Source: Paenibacillus terricola (GTDB lineage Bacteria > Bacillota > Bacilli > Paenibacillales > Paenibacillaceae). Taken from it: a stretch of 64,000 bases of DNA. The notes under the pieces are model-generated. The model saw nothing but the letters and a program-made list of their open reading frames with translations, had not been told where the DNA came from and did not search any database. Location: assembly GCF_014779765.1 (NCBI RefSeq), contig NZ_JACXZA010000008.1, positions 1 to 64,000 of the forward strand. Direction: 5' to 3'. Numbering within the stretch: the first letter of the stretch is position 1; the number at the start of each line of letters is the position of its first letter. The position numbers were made by a program, and so were the translations under genes. This document shows, piece after piece, positions 34,598-43,457 of this stretch.

Positions 34598-34966
34598 ATG
34601 CAGTTAAACAAGATTGTACCGATTCTTCGCATGCTGGATGAGAATAAGGCGAGGGAATTTTACATTGAGTTTCTCGGGTTCCAGGTGGACTGGGAGCACC
34701 GATTTGAGTCGGATTTTCCACTATATATGCAGATTTCGAGAGGGAACATCGTCCTTCACATAAGTGAGCATTATGGAGATTGTCTTCCGGGTGCAGCCAT
34801 TCGTATTGAAGTGGAAGGTATCGAGAAGCTGCACAAGGAGATTTCGGACAAAAAATATAAGTACGCGCGTCCAGGTCTAGAGAGCATGCCGTGGGGCAGT
34901 CGTGAGATTAGCATTACGGACCCATTCGGTAACCGAATTATTTTCTATGAACCAATGACGGAGTGA
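34598..34966 (+). CDS. Glyoxalase/bleomycin-resistance superfamily protein
   Basis: Beta-alpha-beta-beta-beta modules of the vicinal oxygen chelate fold: PILRMLDENKAREFYIEFLGF, FPLYMQISRGNIVLHISEHYGD and ISITDPFGNRIIFYEP. The 122-residue length and the first module fit the bleomycin-binding BLMA/BRP group, which sequesters the drug. The metal-binding His/Glu set of glyoxalase I is not clearly kept. Confidence 0.85.
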   Translation: MQLNKIVPILRMLDENKAREFYIEFLGFQVDWEHRFESDFPLYMQISRGNIVLHISEHYGDCLPGAAIRIEVEGIEKLHKEISDKKYKYARPGLESMPWGSREISITDPFGNRIIFYEPMTE

Positions 34967-34972
34967 TCTCAC

Positions 34973-35515
34973 ATGTATCTGTTTCAGCAAGATCAGTTGA
35001 AGGTAAGAAGGCTGGAGCTTGAAGATGCGCATCTGCTTGAGCGATGGCTGTCTGATACCGTGGTGCTGGAGTTTTATGAAGGGCGTGATCGGCCACATGA
35101 TCGAGCGCTTGTCATGGAGCATTACTATAGTGGCGAGGATGACGAGGAAGTTCGCTGCATCGTTGAGTTTGAAGGTGAAGCGATTGGTTACATCCAGTTT
35201 TATCCACTCGATGAAGAGGGTATAGAAGAGTATAGCTGCCAAGATGTCGAGGGCGATATTTATGGCATGGATCAATTCATTGGTGAACCGAGGTTCTGGA
35301 ATCGTGGAGTAGGTACGCAGCTTATTCAATCAACGGTACAGTATTTGTTTACGGAGAAAGACGCTGTGAAGGTAGTGATGGATCCGCAGACATGGAATAC
35401 AAGAGCCTTGCGCGTCTACGAGAAATGCGGCTTTGAGCGCATCAAGCTGCTGGAGCGTCATGAGTGGCATGAAGGTGAAATGAGAGACTGCTGGCTTATC
35501 GAGCGAAATCGTTGA
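34973..35515 (+). CDS. GNAT, aminoglycoside 6'-N-acetyltransferase-like
   Basis: IYGMDQFIGEPRFWNRGVGTQ has the AAC(6')-type GMDQFIGE signature and the acetyl-CoA loop. VVMDPQTWNTRALRVYEKCGF matches the C-terminal strands. Resistance function is plausible from the family but not proven. It follows the glyoxalase-type gene by 6 bases. Confidence 0.85.
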   Translation: MYLFQQDQLKVRRLELEDAHLLERWLSDTVVLEFYEGRDRPHDRALVMEHYYSGEDDEEVRCIVEFEGEAIGYIQFYPLDEEGIEEYSCQDVEGDIYGMDQFIGEPRFWNRGVGTQLIQSTVQYLFTEKDAVKVVMDPQTWNTRALRVYEKCGFERIKLLERHEWHEGEMRDCWLIERNR

Positions 35516-35564
35516 GTAGTACAGTGATTTTTATATTATGAGTGAGGGAAGAGGTGCAGCCGCG

Positions 35565-35759
35565 ATGCTTAATCGGTTGAAGCGTTGGTCATTCATCGTG
35601 AATTTGGTCATTGCAATAATTTGCTTCGTGATTGTTCCGAACTATGTGTTTCATTCGCATCATTTTCTAACGTATGTGGCTATGTTCATCGTAGCGGTTA
35701 TCATCTCTGACCTCATCTTGAATAAAGGCAAGCTGTGGCGGCCGACCCGGCGCAAATAG
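35565..35759 (+). CDS. Small two-span membrane protein
   Basis: About 64 residues with two hydrophobic helices and a basic C-terminus (KGKLWRPTRRK). The ATG at 35,565 follows AAGAGGTG by about 9 bases. The family is unknown. Confidence 0.6.
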   Translation: MLNRLKRWSFIVNLVIAIICFVIVPNYVFHSHHFLTYVAMFIVAVIISDLILNKGKLWRPTRRK

Positions 35760-35773
35760 GAGTTGCTGCGTAA

Positions 35774-36292
35774 ATGCTGGAAGTAACCATAATTCCGTAC
35801 AATGATAAAAATATTTTGTCTCAGCTCATTCAACTGTACCGTTATGATTCCAGTGAGTTCGATGGGCATGCACTGAATGAGCACGGGCTGTATATGTACA
35901 AGTATTTGGATCACCAGTGGACAGACGAATATCGTCGTCCTTGCTTGTTCCGTGTGAATGGCGAGATCGCTGGTTTCGCTCTCGTCATGTTGGAAGTACC
36001 TCGTGATCGTGTGAAGCTGAGTGAGGCGGAACACACCAATATCATCGGGGATTTCTTCATTATGCGAAAGTTTAGAAGACAGGGTTATGGCAAGCAGGCC
36101 GCTATCAAGTTGTTCGACATGTTCCCTGGGGCATGGGAAATAAGACAAACAGGAAGCAACTTGCCAGCGAACCGATTCTGGAATCAAGTATTGGACGTTT
36201 ATACGGGTGGCTCGTACGAGCAGCAGGTACTAGAGGATGAACGGTGGCATGGTCCGGTGCAGGTCATGGGACCTCGTGAGGTGAAGAGTTGA
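35774..36292 (+). CDS. GNAT family N-acetyltransferase
   Basis: Stand-alone version of the GNAT fused to membrane helices at 19,231: LIQLYRYDSSEFDGHALN, YKYLDHQWTDEYRRPCLF, DFFIMRKFRRQGYGKQA and NRFWNQVLDVYTGGSYEQ. AGGAG precedes the start. The two are paralogues sharing the whole domain. Confidence 0.88.
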   Translation: MLEVTIIPYNDKNILSQLIQLYRYDSSEFDGHALNEHGLYMYKYLDHQWTDEYRRPCLFRVNGEIAGFALVMLEVPRDRVKLSEAEHTNIIGDFFIMRKFRRQGYGKQAAIKLFDMFPGAWEIRQTGSNLPANRFWNQVLDVYTGGSYEQQVLEDERWHGPVQVMGPREVKS

Positions 36293-36367
36293 TGGATCTG
36301 GTCATTCGTAAGGCTCCGAAGTTCGTTCAGATGTGAGTGTGATATCTATCATTGGAGGAGATGCGGC

Positions 36368-36841
36368 ATGGATTTATCCTTTAATCGGACATGGTTGACT
36401 AAGAAGTTCGAGGAAATTCGCCGACGCTTAACGAAAGCGATCGAACAGTTAGATGACGAGCAGCTGAATTGGCGTCCGAATGATGCGAGTCACAGTATCG
36501 CGACGTTGATTCGTCACATGGATGGCAATATGAAGGAGCGGGTGGAGAAAGGAATTCTGCTGCGCGATGTCGTACGCGACCGCGCGTTAGATTTTGCACC
36601 AAATCCGCTTACAAAGGAAGAACTGCTCCGTATCGTCGATCAACGGTTTGGTTTCCTTATCACAACGATCCAAGAGTTAACGGAGGCGGATCTGTTAAGA
36701 ACCCAGAATGTTCGCGGGAAAGAACGGAACAATCTGGATATGCTGCATCAATGTGCCGCTCACTATTCGGAGCATATGGGCCAAGTGTTCTACATCGCGA
36801 AGATGATTCTGAATGATACGTACACATCGACTTCGATATAA
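36368..36841 (+). CDS. DinB/DUF1572 family protein
   Basis: A four-helix DinB protein: NWRPNDASHSIATLIRHMDGNM and LHQCAAHYSEHMGQVFYIA hold the three metal-binding histidines. GGAGGAG precedes the ATG. It is the last gene of the co-directional array and is followed by a terminator. Confidence 0.86.
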   Translation: MDLSFNRTWLTKKFEEIRRRLTKAIEQLDDEQLNWRPNDASHSIATLIRHMDGNMKERVEKGILLRDVVRDRALDFAPNPLTKEELLRIVDQRFGFLITTIQELTEADLLRTQNVRGKERNNLDMLHQCAAHYSEHMGQVFYIAKMILNDTYTSTSI

Positions 36842-36870
36842 ATGTACAAGATTACTTCATAGCCAGAGCG

Positions 36871-36905
36871 AATAGATGTCGGATGACATCTATTTACTTT
36901 TTGCT
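36871..36905 (+). terminator. Intrinsic terminator at the end of the array
   Basis: AATAGATGTC pairs with GACATCTATT across GGAT, then TTTT-rich sequence. Confidence 0.82.
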
Positions 36906-37078
36906 TTTTGACTGTTATAGTAGAAATATAACACATACATTAAATCGTACAGTATGTTTGTGGCTGGTCTCCTTTAGCTTCAACTTCGTTTAAATGAAAA
37001 CAGCAGCTATAACATGAATAGTTGGTTGCGTTTGTTATACAATACGGTTTAATTAACACCTATTAGGAGGTAGTTTCA

Positions 37079-37267
37079 ATGGATTGGAAACTTCTATTGC
37101 CGATTATTGTTCTTCAATTTTTATTGCTCATCATTGTGTTAGTAGACATCATACGCCGGGACAGCAGCCGCATTCGCGGGCCGAAAGTTGTATGGGTGCT
37201 GATTAGCTTGTTCCTTTCGATGTTTGGGCCGCTGGCCTATTTGATTTTTGGTCGTAAAAAATATTAG
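37079..37267 (+). CDS. PLDc_N domain small membrane protein, YxlE-like
   Basis: A 62-residue protein with two helices and the motif GPKVVWVLISLF, GPLAYLIFGRKK of the phospholipase D N-terminal domain. In Bacillus subtilis the same type of gene (yxlE) precedes the ABC genes yxlF and yxlG, and the same order is seen here. AGGAGG lies 9 bases before the ATG. Confidence 0.85.
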   Translation: MDWKLLLPIIVLQFLLLIIVLVDIIRRDSSRIRGPKVVWVLISLFLSMFGPLAYLIFGRKKY

Positions 37268-37303
37268 GTTGCATGTCAACTATTAGCGATAGGGAGCGAT
37301 GAA

Positions 37304-38221
37304 GTGTCTATTCTCGTATGCGATAAACTCGCAAAGACGTTCGGTGATGTGCAGTCGTTGAAGGACGTCTCCTTCTCGATCGAAGGCAAAGGCTGTGTCG
37401 GCTTTCTTGGTGCTAACGGCGCAGGAAAAACAACGACGATTCGGATCATTACCGGGCTTGCCAAGCCAACTGCAGGATCTGTTCGTGTAGTTGGCTATGA
37501 TGTGATGAAGGATGCTATACATATTAGGAAAGAAATTGGTTACTGTCCGCAGGCGCCAGCCTTCTACAATGATATGACGGCCGAGCAGTGGATGCATTGG
37601 GTGGGGCGCATCTTTAAGCTCGGCAAGCAAGAAATTGCGGCTCGTACGGAAGAACTGCTGAAGCTGTGCGGCATATGGGATGCTAGGCATCGTGCAATCG
37701 GAGGCTTCAGCGGCGGGATGAAGCAGCGTCTCGGAATTGCTCAGGCGCTTATTAACCGCCCCAAGCTGCTCGTACTCGATGAACCCGTATCAGCGCTTGA
37801 TCCTATGGGGCGATACGATGTGCTTATGCTAATTGAGAAGCTGAAGGCAGATATGACGATCTTCATGTCCACGCACATTCTGGATGATGTGGAGCGGGTA
37901 GCCGATCACATTGTCATAATCGATAAGGGAACGGTTCTGCTCTCACAACCGATGGAGGAGCTAAAGCGCGGGTACAAGGAATCCATGATCCATTTGACGA
38001 TTGAGCCAACGACAGGGGATCTAGCAGCTATTTTGCACAAGGAGCCTGTGTTCACGAAGGTACATCAAGAGGGGAATAGCTTCACGATCGAGTGTGATGA
38101 TATCGGGGCCGCGAATGCGAAGTTGCCTCAGCTGCTCGTTAGTCACGGCATCCGGTTTACGAATTATCGCGTGGCCGAGGCGACTCTGGAGCAAATATTC
38201 ATGAAGGTGGTTCAGTCATGA
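37304..38221 (+). CDS. ABC transporter ATP-binding protein, YxlF-like
   Basis: ATPase of an ABC-2 exporter. Walker A GANGAGKTTTI is near residue 33, the signature is FSGGMKQRLGIAQAL and Walker B LLVLDEPVSALDP. The C-terminal 80 residues form the usual regulatory extension. The GTG start lies after a GGGAG. Its last codons overlap the permease start (ATGA). Confidence 0.92.
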   Translation: MSILVCDKLAKTFGDVQSLKDVSFSIEGKGCVGFLGANGAGKTTTIRIITGLAKPTAGSVRVVGYDVMKDAIHIRKEIGYCPQAPAFYNDMTAEQWMHWVGRIFKLGKQEIAARTEELLKLCGIWDARHRAIGGFSGGMKQRLGIAQALINRPKLLVLDEPVSALDPMGRYDVLMLIEKLKADMTIFMSTHILDDVERVADHIVIIDKGTVLLSQPMEELKRGYKESMIHLTIEPTTGDLAAILHKEPVFTKVHQEGNSFTIECDDIGAANAKLPQLLVSHGIRFTNYRVAEATLEQIFMKVVQS

Positions 38222-38991
38222 TCGGATTTATGCCAATGTTGACGAAGGAGCTTCGCGAGCTGGTTAGCAGTCTCAAGATTCTCTACATCCCCATCGTATT
38301 TACTCTGCTGGTGATCACGCAGCCGGTTACGATGAAGATGCTGCCTACGTTATTGAAGGATGCGTCGGGCCTTCCTGAGGGCGCAATTATTCAAATTCCG
38401 GAGCCAACGGTCCTTGAAGTCATGGGATCGCTGCTGCCGAAGTTTGGATCGCTTGGGTGTATCATTATTATCTTGATTATCATGGGCGAGATAGCGGGTG
38501 AACGGGCTTCGGGAGTTATGGCGATGGTGTTCGCGAAGCCGATCAGCTATGCGGGGTACTTCACAGCGAAGCTGCTGGCAGGGTCACTGCTAGTCGTTGC
38601 AAGTTTATTCGCAGGCATGATCATCTCGACGTATTATACCGAGATTATGTTCGATAAGGTCGATTGGTTGGATGCAATGCTCGGTACGCTGCTGTATGTG
38701 CCTTATGTACTGCTTGCTGTAGCGATTGCGCTGAGCTGCTCCGCTTTTATGAAGAGCCAGGTCGGTGCGGGCGGTGTTGCTTTCGTTATATTCCTTGTAC
38801 TTACGACGGTTCCGCAGTATCTCGGCAGCTTTCTTCGGAAGGTGTCGCCAAGCCGTCTAGCGGATGAGGCGAGTAAAGTCGTGATGGGCAGCGCAGATGC
38901 GCATATCGTGGCGCCGCTTGTCGGCACATTGGTGCTGTGTGCGGTGTTTATTGGAGCGGGACTCCTAATGTTAAGACGGCAAGAGGTGTAG
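38218..38991 (+). CDS. ABC-2 type permease, YxlG-like
   Basis: Six hydrophobic segments with the ABC-2 pattern: [23 protein letters not shown] (coupling region), then helices at about 110-130, 155-180 and 230-250. It is coupled to the ATPase by ATGA overlap. In Bacillus subtilis YxlFG act with YxlE under SigY; no sigY homologue is visible here. Confidence 0.9.
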   Translation: MIGFMPMLTKELRELVSSLKILYIPIVFTLLVITQPVTMKMLPTLLKDASGLPEGAIIQIPEPTVLEVMGSLLPKFGSLGCIIIILIIMGEIAGERASGVMAMVFAKPISYAGYFTAKLLAGSLLVVASLFAGMIISTYYTEIMFDKVDWLDAMLGTLLYVPYVLLAVAIALSCSAFMKSQVGAGGVAFVIFLVLTTVPQYLGSFLRKVSPSRLADEASKVVMGSADAHIVAPLVGTLVLCAVFIGAGLLMLRRQEV

Positions 38992-39050
38992 AAAGTGTAA
39001 AAGTCAGCGGCTTCTGATGAAGCGGCAGCAACGAATTCCCTATGTACATG

Positions 39051-39078
39051 CACGTCTGGGCGTGCGCCTACATACAAT
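39051..39078 (+). promoter_or_regulatory. Candidate mother-cell (sigma-E/sigma-K) promoter of sigK
   Basis: CATACAAT at 39,071-39,078 equals the -10 consensus of sigma-E/sigma-K promoters. CACG lies 16 bases upstream, close to the sigma-K -35 (AC core). This fits the known autoregulation of sigK. The match is by eye. Confidence 0.45.
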
Positions 39079-39169
39079 GAAGAACCGACTTCAAAGCGCG
39101 CGGGGAGAGGCGAGTCATTTCGACACGGATCGCTTCACGCCGGCCTACCAACATGGGGGTGCACGGTTC

Positions 39170-39868
39170 ATGGGATTGTTCGCTGCTGTTGCCTTGTTCA
39201 TTAAGCAGCTGTCGCTGCTCGTCTCTTATGTCAAAAATAACGCGTTTCCGCAGCCGCTTCATGAGGAAGATGAGTTAAAACATCTTCAGCTGATGGCCGA
39301 AGGGAACCAGCATTCGCGCAATTTGCTGATCGAACACAACCTTCGGCTGGTTGCGCATATCGTCAAGAAATTCGATAACACCGGGGAAGACCTGGAGGAT
39401 CTGATCTCGATCGGCACGATCGGCCTCATCAAAGCAATCGAGAGCTTCCAGCAGGGCAAAGGCACGAAGCTGGCAACGTTCGCAGCGCGGTGTATCGAGA
39501 ACGAAATACTTATGCACTTGCGGTCATTGAAGAAGACCAAGAAAGACGTTTCCTTGCATGACCCGATTGGAACGGACAAAGAGGGCAACGAAATTACGTT
39601 GATCGATATCCTCGGATCGGAAGCTGACGACGTGGTCGAGAAGGTGCAGCTGAAGATCGAGAAAAGCAAGATTTATCGGAACCTCGACATATTGGATGAT
39701 CGTGAGAAGGAGGTTGTTGTAGGTCGTTTTGGGCTCGAGCATGGTGGCGAGGAACGCACTCAACGTGAGATTGCCAAGGAACTAGGTATCTCCAGAAGCT
39801 ATGTTTCAAGGATAGAGAAGCGGGCGCTTATGAAGCTGTATCATGAGTTTTATAAAGCGAAGAAATAA
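39170..39868 (+). CDS. sigK: Sporulation sigma factor SigK (pro-sigma-K)
   Basis: Mother-cell-specific sigma factor for late sporulation. The ATG at 39,170 gives [19 protein letters not shown] followed by YVKNNAFP: the hydrophobic pro-sequence and the conserved site where SpoIVFB cuts before Tyr. Region 2 is [15 protein letters not shown] then [18 protein letters not shown]; region 4 is [21 protein letters not shown]. The 232-residue gene is uninterrupted, so no skin element splits it as in Bacillus subtilis. Upstream in-frame codons from 39,017 are not conserved sequence. Confidence 0.96.
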   Translation: MGLFAAVALFIKQLSLLVSYVKNNAFPQPLHEEDELKHLQLMAEGNQHSRNLLIEHNLRLVAHIVKKFDNTGEDLEDLISIGTIGLIKAIESFQQGKGTKLATFAARCIENEILMHLRSLKKTKKDVSLHDPIGTDKEGNEITLIDILGSEADDVVEKVQLKIEKSKIYRNLDILDDREKEVVVGRFGLEHGGEERTQREIAKELGISRSYVSRIEKRALMKLYHEFYKAKK

Positions 39869-39872
39869 AGTG

Positions 39873-39903
39873 AGGCTGCTCCGGAGAGGAGCGGCCTTTC
39901 TTA
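39873..39903 (+). terminator. Intrinsic terminator after sigK
   Basis: AGGCTGCTCC pairs with GGAGCGGCCT over a GGAGA loop with one mismatch, followed by TTTCTT. Confidence 0.7.
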
Positions 39904-40118
39904 TATTTATGACAGATTGTCAAGCTAGGTGCGATAGTTCTCCCATGAATGATTCTCCAGTCGGTTTCCAACAAGGCATTAGCATCGTTAGGTGATATTG
40001 CGAATAGAACGGCGATTTGGAAAAATCGAATAGGTCGACGGAATGGAAATGAAAATGGGTCTGACCACCGTGATAATGGCACAAGCGAGCAATTTCATAT
40101 GAAATGCTATTGGACGCC

Positions 40119-41156
40119 TTAGTCTGTTCCACTTCCCGGATCCCTCCACCAATAATCATGCTGTGAGGATAGCGGAATCTGATCCAGATAAACCGCTTCG
40201 CCGATTCTAGGTATATGGTAGGGCATGCACTGCTCTTCGGCGGCGGCCGATAACCTTCTTGGAGGTTCGTTCCAATCATGCAGCGCCAAAGTGAAGCCCC
40301 CCCAGTGCACGGGCAGCAGAACTCCTCCCTGGACGTCACGATGCGCTTGTACCGTCTCCTCCGGAAGCATATGCACGCCGCTCCACCGCTTGTAATATTG
40401 CCCGCATTCTATATATTGCCCGCATTCCATCAAGGCCAGTTCGAACGGTCCGTGCTGACGACCTATTCGCTTAAAGTGTGGACCGTACCCCCCGTCACCG
40501 CTATAGAAGAGACTTCTCTTCTCTGTCTTGATAACCCACGAGCACCATAGGGTGGAATTCTGATCGAACAGCCCTCTTCCCGAGAAATGTCTCGCCGGCG
40601 TGCAAGTGAAGCGAATGCCCTGAACGATTCGTTCTTCTCCCCAGTCCAGCTCGATGACGGTATCGGGCGACGCTCCTCTTTTCTGGATTCGCTTGCCTAC
40701 TCCGAGCGGAACGAGGAAAGTGCCAGCTTTCGGAATAAGCTTGCGGATAGAGGAAGAATCCAGATGATCGAAGTGATCGTGAGACAGAACAACGATATCG
40801 ATCGGAGGAAGTTCCTCAATTGTAATTGGCAGCTTGACGCTGAATCTGCGATTGCGGGAGAAAGGAAACGGAGATGGGTTCTTGCCAAGCATCGGATCAA
40901 GCAGAATCGTTTTGCCTCCAATCTGCAGCAAGGCCGCCGAATGTCCGAACCAAAAGATCTTGTCTTTTCTGTCGCTTAGCGTGCCACGCTGAATGGGGAC
41001 GATAGGAAGCGGCTGCTTCGGCCTTCTCTGAGTCTTAGCGGATAGGAATTCACGAAGCATGGATACAGTGACTCCTACACTATATTTCACGAACACCGGG
41101 ATTTCGTTCTGGAATTTGCCGTTATTGCCTCGCCTCGATCGATTCCAATTGTCCAT
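40119..41156 (-). CDS. MBL-fold metallo-hydrolase, NAPE-PLD/UlaG-like
   Basis: Zinc-dependent metallo-beta-lactamase fold: FWFGHSAALLQIGGKTILLDP, LSHDHFDHLD (HxHxDH), PARHFSGRG, SGDGGYGPHF and PVHWGGFTLALHDW. This is the COG2220 type that includes N-acylphosphatidylethanolamine phospholipase D and the L-ascorbate lactonase UlaG. An in-frame duplication gives ECGQYI-ECGQYY, from a 15-base repeat at 40,395-40,409 and 40,413-40,427. The long N-terminus (about 60 residues) may start later. Confidence 0.88.
   Translation of the reverse strand: MDNWNRSRRGNNGKFQNEIPVFVKYSVGVTVSMLREFLSAKTQRRPKQPLPIVPIQRGTLSDRKDKIFWFGHSAALLQIGGKTILLDPMLGKNPSPFPFSRNRRFSVKLPITIEELPPIDIVVLSHDHFDHLDSSSIRKLIPKAGTFLVPLGVGKRIQKRGASPDTVIELDWGEERIVQGIRFTCTPARHFSGRGLFDQNSTLWCSWVIKTEKRSLFYSGDGGYGPHFKRIGRQHGPFELALMECGQYIECGQYYKRWSGVHMLPEETVQAHRDVQGGVLLPVHWGGFTLALHDWNEPPRRLSAAAEEQCMPYHIPRIGEAVYLDQIPLSSQHDYWWRDPGSGTD
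40395..40427. repeat. In-frame 18-base tandem duplication inside the MBL gene
   Basis: ATATTGCCCGCATTC occurs at 40,395 and again at 40,413, an 18-base period. It adds six residues next to the metal site loop of the metallo-hydrolase. Confidence 0.8.
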
Positions 41157-41281
41157 CCTTTACTCTCCTCATATTTCATTTTGCGCGACTTTGAGAAGCC
41201 AATATGATTGCTTGCGAATCCCCGTTCGGGAATACGCACCAGAGTATATTATTTATTCCCCCAATATTATATAGAAATCTG

Positions 41282-41917
41282 TTACTTTTGGGACACGAGT
41301 CCGTTTTGTATCGCAAAATTTATTACTTTTAGCCGTTCATTTAATCCGATTTTTGAATATAAATTTGAAATATGATTTTGAACAGTGTATACACTGTTAT
41401 TCAAAATTTTTGCAATTTCAGTGTTGTTTAATCCCTGAACCATTAATGTTAAAACCTCAAGCTCTCTTTGAGTCAAATGAATAGATGAATTGTTAATATT
41501 TTTTTTAGAGATAATATCCAAAATATTTGCTGAAAGCTCTGGTGAAAGCCATTTTTTATTACAGCTTACTTCAGAAATAGCATCTAATAATTGTTCTTCA
41601 GTACAAAAAGGCGTTATAAAACCATTTACTTCGTTGAGATATAACCTATCTTTCTCTTCAAAAAAATTTGAACATTTAAATACAAGAACGGGCAAATTGG
41701 TCTTTTTTAATATATTCAGTACATTTAAACCAAAATTATCGAAAATAAATTCGTCTATGATGATGAGATTTGCATCTTCTTCATCAACAGAACTAACCAT
41801 ATCTTTAAAATCAACTTCTGATACAATCTGATAATTGCTTTGTTTTTCCAAAAAAAGTTTAAGGCATGATTTCCAAAAATATTTTTTGTAAACAACTAAG
41901 ATTATTTTTTTTACCAT
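41282..41917 (-). CDS. LuxR/NarL-type regulator with degenerate receiver domain
   Basis: The C-terminus is a LuxR helix-turn-helix (LTQRELEVLTLMVQGLNN, TEIAKILNNSVYTVQNHISN). The N-terminal receiver keeps an Asp in LIIIDEF but lacks the acidic pair (VVYKKYFW instead of V-D-D) and the conserved Lys (GFITPF). Phosphorylation control is therefore doubtful. The gene is AT-rich and points away from the polyketide operon across a 576-base gap, so it is a likely cluster regulator. Confidence 0.82.
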   Translation of the reverse strand: MVKKIILVVYKKYFWKSCLKLFLEKQSNYQIVSEVDFKDMVSSVDEEDANLIIIDEFIFDNFGLNVLNILKKTNLPVLVFKCSNFFEEKDRLYLNEVNGFITPFCTEEQLLDAISEVSCNKKWLSPELSANILDIISKKNINNSSIHLTQRELEVLTLMVQGLNNTEIAKILNNSVYTVQNHISNLYSKIGLNERLKVINFAIQNGLVSQK

Positions 41918-42493
41918 ACGTACTTATACTCCTCGTTACTCAACTTTAAGTTCAACTTGATACTTATTACATGATGTAGTAATGATTCTAGGTTTTAGTC
42001 TGAAGATGATTGGTCATTTCGAGGCCTTTCGAAGCGCTTCTATCGGGTACAAATGTCGAATGGAATTGCTTGGGTGAAACCACCAGATGATGTTTTCTCT
42101 TTGATGGTAGTAACGATATCAAATATATCAATATATGTAAAGACGTGAATATGTAAAGACATGATTGAGGTTGAAGCATCTTGCACTCCCGTGTCTCAGC
42201 CTGTGGGAACATTATAGAGCAGGTACAAGCACGGGTGAAATACAGTACGTTTCATCGGCCGCCTACGTAAAGCAGCTTGTTAGACGGAAGACCGAGAGTG
42301 AAAGTGTATTGGTCAATCGAAGATAATTAATTATATTAATGATTCTACTAGTAGATCTTAATTATGAATTAGATTGATCTTTGTCATTGTGTAAGGGTTC
42401 TAATATTGGATACATTATCAATAGAATAACAAGCTGATTTTAAAGGAAATTGGTAGTTTTAATAGATTATGTTTATAAGCGCAGGTGAAAAAA
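41918..42493. promoter_or_regulatory. Divergent intergenic control region of the polyketide cluster
   Basis: No credible gene is present. It holds a 16-base tandem repeat (ATATGTAAAGACGTGA / ATATGTAAAGACATGA at 42,133-42,164), a perfect 12-base palindrome TCTACTAGTAGA at 42,344-42,355, and GAAGCGCTTC at 42,031-42,040. Base composition changes along it: the middle (about 42,160-42,310) is richer in G+C than the flanks. Promoters for both directions must lie here, but no strong consensus pair was found. Confidence 0.5.
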
Positions 42494-43456
42494 GTGAGAA
42501 AAAAAATAGCTTTATTGTTTCCAGGTCAAGGTTCTCAAAGAGTTGGAATGGGATTAGATTTGTTCGATCAAGATGTCATAATCAGAAAAAATTATTTTGA
42601 AAAAGCGAATGATATTTTGGGATATTCTTTGACAAATCTATGTTTTTCCGGATTAGAATCTGACCTCCGCCGCACAGATATAGCCCAACCTGCTATTTAT
42701 ACGGTTTCGCTTGCCATTCAATCACTCTTAATTCGCGAAGGTTTAGAAGTCAGTGTTGCAGCCGGTCATAGTCTCGGGGAGTTTACAGCAGTTACTGCTG
42801 CCAAAGGACTTAAGTTTGAAGAGGGGTTGCAAGTGGTAGCGGAAAGGGGAAGGCTTATGCATGAAGTGCAAAGTCGACGCCCCGGTGCGATGGCTGCTAT
42901 TGTGGGACTTAATCAAGAGCAAATCGAAGAAGTCTGCAATGAATCTCAAAATTATGGTGTGATAGTTCCGGCTAATTATAACAGTCAAAATCAAATGGTA
43001 ATCTCCGGAGACCAGCATGCAGTGGAATACGCTATGGTGCTAGCGCAAAAAATGAATGCTGAAAAGGTGGTTCGTTTGCAAGTAGGAGCTGCATTTCATA
43101 GTCCGTTGATGGAAGGGGTTGTAGAACCATTAAAAATTAAATTATCTGGTTTCAAGGTTAATGATTTAGAAATCCCTTTAATTAACAATGTCAATGCTGA
43201 GAAAGTATATCGAGCTTCCGAAGTGGTTGATGGGTTAATAAAGCAAACGGTTTCCACTGTGAAATGGGTTCAAATCATTCAAACTCTAGCCAAAGAGAAT
43301 GTATATTTTGTTGAAGTCGGCCCAGGTAGAGTTTTAAAGGGACTGGTAAGGCAGATTTGCCCTAATGCAGAAGTAGATCATATTGATTCACTAAAAACCG
43401 CGAACAAATTTATAGAGAAATATATGTTAGATACTCTCTTGAAGGGGGGTGTTTAA
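42494..43456 (+). CDS. ACP S-malonyltransferase (FabD-like, trans-AT)
   Basis: Loads malonyl units from malonyl-CoA onto the carrier protein. Motifs seen are FPGQGSQRVGMG, a GHSLGEFTA nucleophile elbow (Ser at about residue 93) and GAAFHSPLM with the partner His. The 320-residue length is normal. The GTG at 42,494 is chosen because AGGTG lies 6 bases before it; the GTG at 42,485 has no ribosome binding site. A private malonyltransferase in the cluster supports an independent PKS. Confidence 0.92.
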   Translation: MRKKIALLFPGQGSQRVGMGLDLFDQDVIIRKNYFEKANDILGYSLTNLCFSGLESDLRRTDIAQPAIYTVSLAIQSLLIREGLEVSVAAGHSLGEFTAVTAAKGLKFEEGLQVVAERGRLMHEVQSRRPGAMAAIVGLNQEQIEEVCNESQNYGVIVPANYNSQNQMVISGDQHAVEYAMVLAQKMNAEKVVRLQVGAAFHSPLMEGVVEPLKIKLSGFKVNDLEIPLINNVNAEKVYRASEVVDGLIKQTVSTVKWVQIIQTLAKENVYFVEVGPGRVLKGLVRQICPNAEVDHIDSLKTANKFIEKYMLDTLLKGGV

Positions 43457-43457
43457 G

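Noticed and set aside
36292..36336. Short frame MDLVIRKAPKFVQM as a gene
   Set aside because: It resembles the first residues of a GNAT and may be a stump, but 14 codons are too few to support a feature.
640..36850. Array of small genes as a chromosomal integron
   Set aside because: No integrase gene and no attC-like imperfect inverted repeats recur between genes; spacing and overlaps differ from gene to gene.
41490..41831. Plus-strand open frame inside the LuxR-type gene
   Set aside because: It is a low-complexity shadow of the AT-rich coding strand of the regulator.
42133..42164. CRISPR array
   Set aside because: Only two adjacent copies of a 16-base unit with no spacers and no cas genes.
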